64,000 nt of DNA, taken from NCBI GenBank assembly GCA_013399015.1, contig VWZX01000996.1, forward strand, positions 1,063,052 through 1,127,051, given 5' to 3'. The position numbers and the translations under genes were made by a program. A model generated the notes under the pieces. The model worked only from the letters and a program-made list of their open reading frames with translations, ran no database searches and had not been told where the DNA came from. Shown here piece by piece: positions 29,786 to 64,000 of this stretch; position 1 is the first letter of the stretch; each line of letters opens with the position of its first letter. Source of the stretch: Galbula dea (Eukaryota > Chordata > Aves > Piciformes > Galbulidae).

Positions 29786-32700
29786 TATATATAACAACAG
29801 TACAAAGTGAGTCCTTGGCTTGCAAAATAGGAGTGTTTCATATTTACACTAGGTACACAATAATATATTAGAATAATAACAAAACCCCTTTTTTTTTTTT
29901 TCCTGGGAACATTTTTAAATACTTCAACTTTCTTACATTTTTGTTTTCCACAACACTTGTAAAAACAACAACAGAAAAAAACCCCAACCCCCAGACAATC
30001 ATCTTAAAAAAAAAGAAAAATAAGATATAATACAGAACTCCAGTGTGTCAAGTAATAATGGGAGGGAGGAGCTGGAGAACAGACAGGGTGGAAGGGCTCT
30101 GGATACAAACCATCTCCTTCTTCCTGCCAGGACACAAATCCCCTAACCTTCCATGTGGTCATTGTAGGGGGGGAAGGAGGGACAGAAGAAATCAGGATCT
30201 GTTCCACAGCTGATACCTCTACATTCTGTGATGTTTTGGGGGGGCTCCAGAAGTTTTAGTACCTGTACATTCCCTTCCCCTAGCTGGGAACAGCCCCTGA
30301 GGTGCCACTGACACAGGAACACTCACTGAGGAGGGGAGGAGGTTCTACCACAGCATCTTCTGGAGCTCTGAAAGAACATGGCCAAACCAGCTCATCATCT
30401 GCTTCCTGATGGCTCCTCTGGCAGAGGCACCTTGCTGTTGCCCAGTCCATGGGATGGAAACATCTGATGGAGAACCTCTTGCATGAACTTCCAAGCTTAT
30501 TGGAAAGAGAGGTATTAAAAAAGAACAAAACCCAAACAGTCTCAAAGGAAAGGCCCTAGAGGAGATCTCCTCTGTGATTTGGCAGCCTCAGGAGGCCCAG
30601 AGACTTGGAGATACTGTCTGTGCAGCTGGATGGAGCTTGCAGGTCTTTGGAGCATGTTCTTGGGTGCTGCAGGAACAGCTGTGAGTGTTTATTTCAGGAT
30701 TATATTCCACTTTGACAAAGAAAGGGGAGAAATGGGAATGCTGGGGCAGAGAGGGATCTGAAAGCACAAGCACAGAGACACTGGTGTGCTCACAGCATGG
30801 CCACAACAGCTTCTGCTGCCTTTGAGCTGCTCCTGCTGCAGCTGCAGCAGTGACCTCAGTACAGACAAGCAGGCAAGGTGAGGAGATGCTTTTCCAGCAC
30901 AGGAGCAGTGGGGCTCTGCTCTCCAATGCTGCTCCACTGCTTTCACCTCCCCATCTCCCACCTTGGTCCCCAGCACCCAGCAAAGCACTTCAGGCTGCAG
31001 GGCATGGACTGGAGACCCAGAGTTTTCTGCTAGGAGCCAGGAAGGCAACAGGTCCCACCCACAGCTGGTGCACCAGCCTCTGTGCCATGCCTTGCCCAGA
31101 CCAGGACCATTGCCTGAAGCTGTGCTGGTGAGCAGAGGCTTTGCACAAAGGTCTCCAGGTGGCAAAGATCAGTTTGAAGCCTCCCATCCTCTTCTCCTTC
31201 TGACCAACCTACACTGAAATTGCACAGCCAGGCTGCTGGCTCCCAAGGGGCAACTTCTTCATGGTGCCTGCTGGCATCTTCTACTCCAATTATTTCCCCC
31301 CTGAATGCCTAATTACCAACAGCAACATCTGTCCATGTGGGTGTTGGGTGGCCTCAGAGCTATGACCAGGGCTTTGCCTTCAGCCTCTGACCCTCAGGGG
31401 AAGGCTGGGAAAGGCAGGAGTGTTGACCCAAGACAATCACTAGCAGAGGACACTGCTCACCTAGCTCTGCTGGCACCCAGCAACAGACAAGGTCACAGCT
31501 CTAGGAGTTACTGGCTTGTGGTTTATGGTACAAATGCACTTCTGAAACAGGATGGCTGAAGCTCTGGGGCCTTGTTATTGGATGCCAGTTATTTATCCTT
31601 CTCTGAACGTAGGGTACAGCCCCTTGGGAGCTTTCCCTGCTGTCCCAGCTGCTTTAGCTTCCTGCAGCGTGGTGAGCAGAGTCCCCAGGAGAGGTGAGCT
31701 CTGGCAGCACTGCAGACTGGGTGGGGAACAGCCAGTGCCAGGGGAGAACGTGGCTGGGCTGCTGCCAGGGACCAGGCTTGAGGCACAGGTTTGGACAGGA
31801 GCATCCCAGGGACCATGCCTGGAGCTGCTCTGCCCTTTGCCAAGCTGCTGCCCTGGGGCCAGGCTGAGGGCAGCAGGAAGGTCCATGCTCCTCATCCCCT
31901 CTGGCTGCTTAGGACTTCTGGAAATCAGACCTTGTGAGCAGGTGCCCACAGGAGGAGGGAAGCACTCCAGCCCTTCCCAGAGAGAGGTACTCAGAGTCAG
32001 CAGGGAGCAGGAGCACAAGCCCAGAGCTTTAAGCCCTCTTGCTTTTGTTCTCCACAGGCCCACCCCAAATTGTTTCCTGCACAAGGACATTTTTTTGGTG
32101 AAGTCCAGCTGAAGGTAGGTGAGAGAACTGGCATGGGGATGGGCCCTTAGGATTTTAAGACAGTGAGTTGAAGGCACTGCTGTGATGAAGGTCTCTCCAT
32201 CCACCCCCAGACCCTGAGGGAAGGCACTGCCACCTGGCATGGACATGTCCAACCTCCCTCAGGGGTCAACCTCCCTGATGGCTTTGTTTCTCAGCACTGT
32301 TTCCTGTGCTGGATCTTCACACAGCTGAGGACTGGTCCATGCTGGAGCTCCAGTACTTCAGCCATGCTGATCTCTCCTGCCTCTCTTTCAAAGAGCAATT
32401 TGTCCTTTATGGCCAAGTGTGGACCTCTTGCTGTCCACATCCTCTGTCCTTTGGTGGGCTGCAGCGTTGTGGTGCTCCACAGCAGGGCTCACGTGGAGAC
32501 AAACTTGCCTGTCAGTTAGCCTCTGGTTAGATGGGGTTTTCATAAAGGCTTTCAAGGTGGAGAAGCATTTGATTAGCACCTTGCTCCTCCTTGGAGTAGG
32601 TGCTTTGATAGCTCAATGAAGAGAGAAGATGAAATGGAATTATTTAAGCAGTGACACCAGGCAGAGAGATCCCAGAGAGGTGACATCTCCCACTTTGATG

Positions 32701-34585
32701 TCAAAATACCTGAAAGGAAGTGAACTGGAGAATCAAAACCTCCAGCTGGCCTTGCAGGAGGAAGGGGGCAACGAGAGGGATGTGAAAGCATTTCATCTAA
32801 GGCAAAGTCACTGCCCCCTCCTGACCCAACCTCGAGTCCAGCTTGCTGCAAGTGCAAAGAAAATGCCCTGTGGGGATCTGAGGCTTCCCCTCCCCAAAGG
32901 AGCAACTGCAGAGCTGGATGCAGACAGGGCAATAGATGACAAGCTCTTTGTCCCGAGGGGATTTGTTCTTCATTCCACATAATTGCCTGTAAACATCCAT
33001 AATTCATGTTGACCACCATGAGTAGACACTTGGCAGATTATTTATTGGCCAGCCCTCCCAGCTAGGACTGTGCTGTTCCCTCTGCCATCCTCCTAATGCC
33101 TTTTCAGATGATGGGAGAAGAGATGTTCCTGCTGCTTCCCTTCCAAGTCACTCACAAGTGTAACAGCCTGCTGGTTTGTCAAGTGCTCCTGCTGCTTTCC
33201 CCTGTCCTCCTCTGCTCAACAGCCTTCCACTGCCCAGAAAACAAACCCTCTGCAGCACCCACCCTCAGCACTGCCCAGCAAACCCCAGCCCTGCCAGAGA
33301 GCCCAGGGGGTGCCTGGAGACCTCTGCTCCAGCTGAGAAAATACCAGGCAAGGAGAATGACAAACTCTTTTTTTATGGGGGGCTCCTGGCCAGAAGATAA
33401 GAGAGCAGCAGGAGGAAAACAGAGGCTTAGAAGTAGCCATGCAAAAGCCTCTCACATAGATGTGAAGAAAAGAGCACCACAAGGGCCTGAGGGAGGCTGT
33501 GGGAGCCAGCACACATTCCCCAGCACCCAGCTGATGAAGAGCCAGGTCCTTGCTTTGGGCAGTACTCATACTTTGGGAATCCTGCTGGGATAACTATCAG
33601 GACTAACACTGAGAAGGTGTTTGGGAACCATCTGGAGAGCTTTCTTTGGGTTTCAGAGTAGCAGGAGAACTTGGTGAACAAGCTGAGTCTGATTTCCTAA
33701 AGCAACAACCACAGCTAGAAGCTAGATCTGGAAATGCCTCCCATCAGCTGCATGCTGGATTGCCATGGAGAGCAGCAACAGGAGCCAGGGAGGGAGGAGA
33801 GCTGGAGGACCTCAGATCCCGACCTTCTGCAATCCCCTGGGACACCAGCAGCAAAGGGCAGGGAGGGCTGGTGGCTCCTGCAGTGATGATCACCACGTCT
33901 GTGGTGCTGGGCTCCAGATGCTGGACTGTTATAGGACAACCTGGGCATTTGCACATCTTCTGCCTTTCAAATGAGATTCACTGTGTGAGAAGGATGCCAG
34001 GGAAGGGAAGTCTCCTGGTGCCAGGCAGTACAAACCTTGCTCTGCTGCTCAGTCTCTCTGCCAGCTCTCTCCATCAATCTGAGCCTCCAGTTACCCAGCT
34101 CAGGCACCTGCAAACGTCAGGAACTTCTTGCCCCAGGCTGGTCATTAGCATTTTCTTCCAGAATATTCACAGGGCCCAGAGAAGCTCACAAAAGTGGATT
34201 ACCAAAAGAAAAAGAACTTGCCATGGCTTTTAGTGAACAGTAATTAAACCAAGTTTCCTGAGTATTTCTCTAAGTGCTTCTCCCCTCTTGCTGGCTCCCC
34301 TTGGGACTTCTCAAGACCAGCAGCTCTCCTGCTGCATGAGGAGCCCATGGACTCCTCTGGGCAGGAACAGGGGAGAAGAAAGAGGAGGAGAGATATGAAA
34401 ATGGATTTGCCTTCAACACACACCAGCTGCAAACTAAGGTCCCAGTCCAGCATGGCACTGCCCAGGCAGGGCTGAGCAGAACCTGGGAGCCATTCTGCTG
34501 CCACTGCCAGGCTCATGCAGTCAGTGCTTGTATTTCCATCAGAGCTAACCACCCTGTCCTCCCCACTGCAGCCTGCACCAGCATC

Positions 34586-34595
34586 AATATTTATT
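34586..34595 (-). terminator. PLXNA2: Possible proximal poly(A) signal
   Basis: Minus strand TAATAAATATT about 1.5 kb after the stop codon. Use would give a short 3'UTR form. No transcript support available. Confidence 0.25.
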
Positions 34596-35316
34596 ACAGA
34601 GAGAAATATTTACAGCATTCCTACCCCTCCTGGCACTCTACAAAGGGACACACATAAGCTTTGGTGTCTTTGAAAGGAATAACACTCAAACATTTGCCTG
34701 CCACTGGCCACACTGAACACTTGCCACTGGGGCCAGCAAGGAACTGAAGATAACAACGAGACACTGAGACAGAGACAAGACAGCAGCAGGAGCTGGCCTG
34801 GGGGGTGCTGGTTAAGGTCTCCCCTTGCCTAAAGCAAAGATTGTTTTCTCCCTCTCCAGTGGAAATCCAAGTCCTGTGCCTGCCCCTGGGGGTGACACTC
34901 TGCATGCTGGGCAGAGAGCCCCAGAGGGAGCCTGTGCTGAAGGACTCAGCAAGGCAACCAGCAGAGCAATAAATCTCTCCTCTCGCTGGCTCAAGTCTTT
35001 TCAAGTATCACTCACTGTAAACATTGGGGGTTGCTGGGTTTTCCTGCCAGGAGCCAGAGGTGGCTGCCAGAAACCACCACCAGAATGCAAGCAAGGAGGC
35101 TTCAGCACAGCTCTGCCCAGCAAGGAGAGGGTAGCTGGGTGCTTCTGCTCAGATTGTACCTGCTGGCATCCACTGTGGGCCCATGGCCATGGCACCACGC
35201 AGGGAGCTGCTGGGGCAGCCCAGTGACACCAGCCTCCAGCCAGGAGCAATGTGCTGGGAAAGGGGAAAGCCTTTGAAATCAGATCTTCCCTTGCTCAACA
35301 GAAAATGGGATCTAAA

Positions 35317-35352
35317 GAAAAAAAAATATATATATAGAGAGAGACTATATAA
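35317..35352. repeat. A-rich, (AT)n(GA)n compound microsatellite
   Basis: An A run followed by atatatatat and gagagaga, in the PLXNA2 3'UTR. Confidence 0.85.
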
Positions 35353-36060
35353 ATACATTGATAAAGCTGGATTTGAAGACAGGTTGGATGAGCTGATGGT
35401 TTTGCAATTCAGGTCAAGTTCCTTCTAGTGCCTATGAAGTTACTCAGCCACCAAACTCTTCTGGCTCCACTGCTAGTTTCACGTGTGGAGGGAGAGAGGT
35501 GTGGTGCAAACTTGTGCTCACGATTTTCTTTTGTTTCTTTGTTTGTTTTCTTGTATGATCCCAAGAAGAACTTTTCTGTTTTCCAGACTTCCCAATGGGC
35601 AGAAGAATTTGCAGAATGCCTGAGCCCCATCCTCTGGAGTCCTCGAGGAGTGGATTCTGAGCTGGACCTTGTTGCCAGGATTCTCTCTGTGGCCTCTCTG
35701 GTTTTTGCTCTATTTCCCTTTTTTTTTTCTTTCTTTTTTTTTCTAAAAAAACTCCTTTAAATAAAGTTTGATTTTCTAATATACATCAAACACTTTTCAT
35801 GCAAAGCAGCAGTCATGGAGACATCCAGACTTTCCAGGTTCCTTCTTCCCATGTATGCTTGGTTCGCCTTTGCTAGAGATGCTTCCATCTTCTTCTCTTC
35901 CCACCTTTCCAAATTGGATCCTCTCTTACCTTGAACACAGTCAGTCCTTGGGCCAGTCTCTGCTCTTGCCTTGCTCTTTGTGTGTCCAGTGCCTCCCTTG
36001 CTTGTTCTCCTCCTTAGTCCCCGAGAGCCTGTGCAATCCTCTGCCCGCCGCTGCCTTCCC

Positions 36061-63384
<27,324 letters not shown>

Positions 63385-63461
63385 CTGCACCAGAGAGAGG
63401 CCCAGGAGTGTTAAGGTTGGCCAGGGAGCAGGGGGAGAAAGCTCCTTGGTCAGAGAAGCAC

Positions 63462-64000
63462 AGAGTCCATTTGGTTGGGAGAGAGCTCTAAGATCATCAA
63501 GTCCAATCATTAACAGCACTGCCAGGTCACCACTAACCCATGGCCCTCAGCACCACATCTACAGATCCTTTCAACCTCTCCAGGGATGGTGACTCCACCA
63601 CTGCCCTGGGCAGCCTGGGCCAGTACCTAACCACTCTGCCAGGGAACAAATTGTTCCTCATCTCCAACCTAAACTTCCCCTGGCACAGCCTGAGCCTGTT
63701 TTATCCTCTCTCTTGTTACCTGGGAGAAAAGCCCAAGCCCCACCTGGCTCCAGCCTCCTCTCAGAGAGCTGCAGAGAGTGAGAAGGTCTCCCCTGAGCCT
63801 CCTCTTCTCCAGCCTAAACAACCCCAGTTCCCTCAGCTGCTCCTCACAACACTTGTGCTCTAGACCCTTCACCATGTTTATTGCCCTTCTCTGGACACAC
63901 TCCAGCACCTCAGTGTCCTTCTTGGAGTGAGAAGCCCAAAACTGACCCCAGGATTCAAGATGTGGCCTCCCCAGTGCCCAGTGCAGGAGGTCAGTCCCTG
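63462..64000 (-). mobile_element. CR1 LINE, 3' part, running off the right edge
   Basis: 'ctaagatcatcaagtccaat', 'actaacccatggccctcagc', 'ggcagcctgggccagtacct', 'acacttgtgctctagaccct' and 'agtgtccttcttggagtga'. At least 540 bp, sense to PLXNA2, close relative of the copy at 37,328. Its 3' end is about 78 bp upstream of the acceptor of the exon at 63,217-63,384. Confidence 0.93.

Larger units (their letters stand above)
29757..36060 (-). other. PLXNA2: Probable PLXNA2 3'UTR, about 6.3 kb
   Basis: From the stop codon to the predicted poly(A) site no splice-linked exon, CR1 or other gene is visible. The mammalian PLXNA2 mRNA also has a 3'UTR of several kb. The distal 300 bp (29,786-30,060) are AT-rich with short A/T runs, typical of a 3'UTR end. 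Two internal AATAAA signals (minus strand, near 33,042 and 34,588) could give shorter forms. The continuity of the UTR is inferred, not shown. Confidence 0.6.

Noticed and set aside
1..30000. miR-29 cluster, known near CD34 in mammals
   Set aside because: I did not see the miR-29 seed-bearing mature sequence on either strand. In mammals it lies on the other side of CD34, which would be left of this window.

Overview
The window is vertebrate nuclear DNA, almost certainly from a bird. Two multi-exon genes with GT-AG introns lie on the minus strand, separated by intergenic DNA. The dispersed repeats are fragments of the CR1 non-LTR retrotransposon, including its typical 3' ends (a 'cattctaggattct'-like tail), which is the signature of avian or other sauropsid genomes. 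There is no bacterial, phage or plasmid content. Most open frames in the window are chance frames in introns, untranslated sequence or CR1.

Left part (1-12.2 kb): CD34, the sialomucin of blood stem cells and endothelium. Seven exons can be placed exactly: a signal peptide, two Ser/Thr/Pro-rich mucin exons, the six-cysteine domain split over two exons, a short 41-nt juxtamembrane exon and the transmembrane exon. They join in frame to 301 codons. The last exon (cytoplasmic tail, 3'UTR) lies beyond the left edge. A TATA-like element sits about 230 bp upstream of the start codon.

Middle (12.2-29.8 kb): intergenic DNA with CR1 fragments, a GC-rich 25-bp minisatellite, a 24-nt G run and several AT-rich stretches with homeodomain-like and MEF2-like motifs that are enhancer candidates.

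Right part (29.8 kb to the edge): the 3' half of PLXNA2 (plexin-A2), the semaphorin receptor. Seventeen exons cover the last extracellular IPT region, the transmembrane helix, and the complete cytoplasmic GAP and Rho-GTPase-binding region, 896 codons plus stop. Every splice phase matches. The Sema and PSI exons lie beyond the right edge. The last exon carries only 31 residues plus stop, followed by a long probable 3'UTR (about 6.3 kb) ending at a poly(A) signal near 29,780. Introns carry CR1 fragments, some within 45-80 bp of splice acceptors, and a perfectly periodic 36-bp minisatellite.

The CD34-PLXNA2 neighbourhood, both genes in the same direction, is the arrangement known from human 1q32, and this supports naming the plexin A2 rather than A1, A3 or A4. 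I found no convincing undescribed system. The observations worth checking are regulatory candidates, repeat structures and details of the CD34 gene model.
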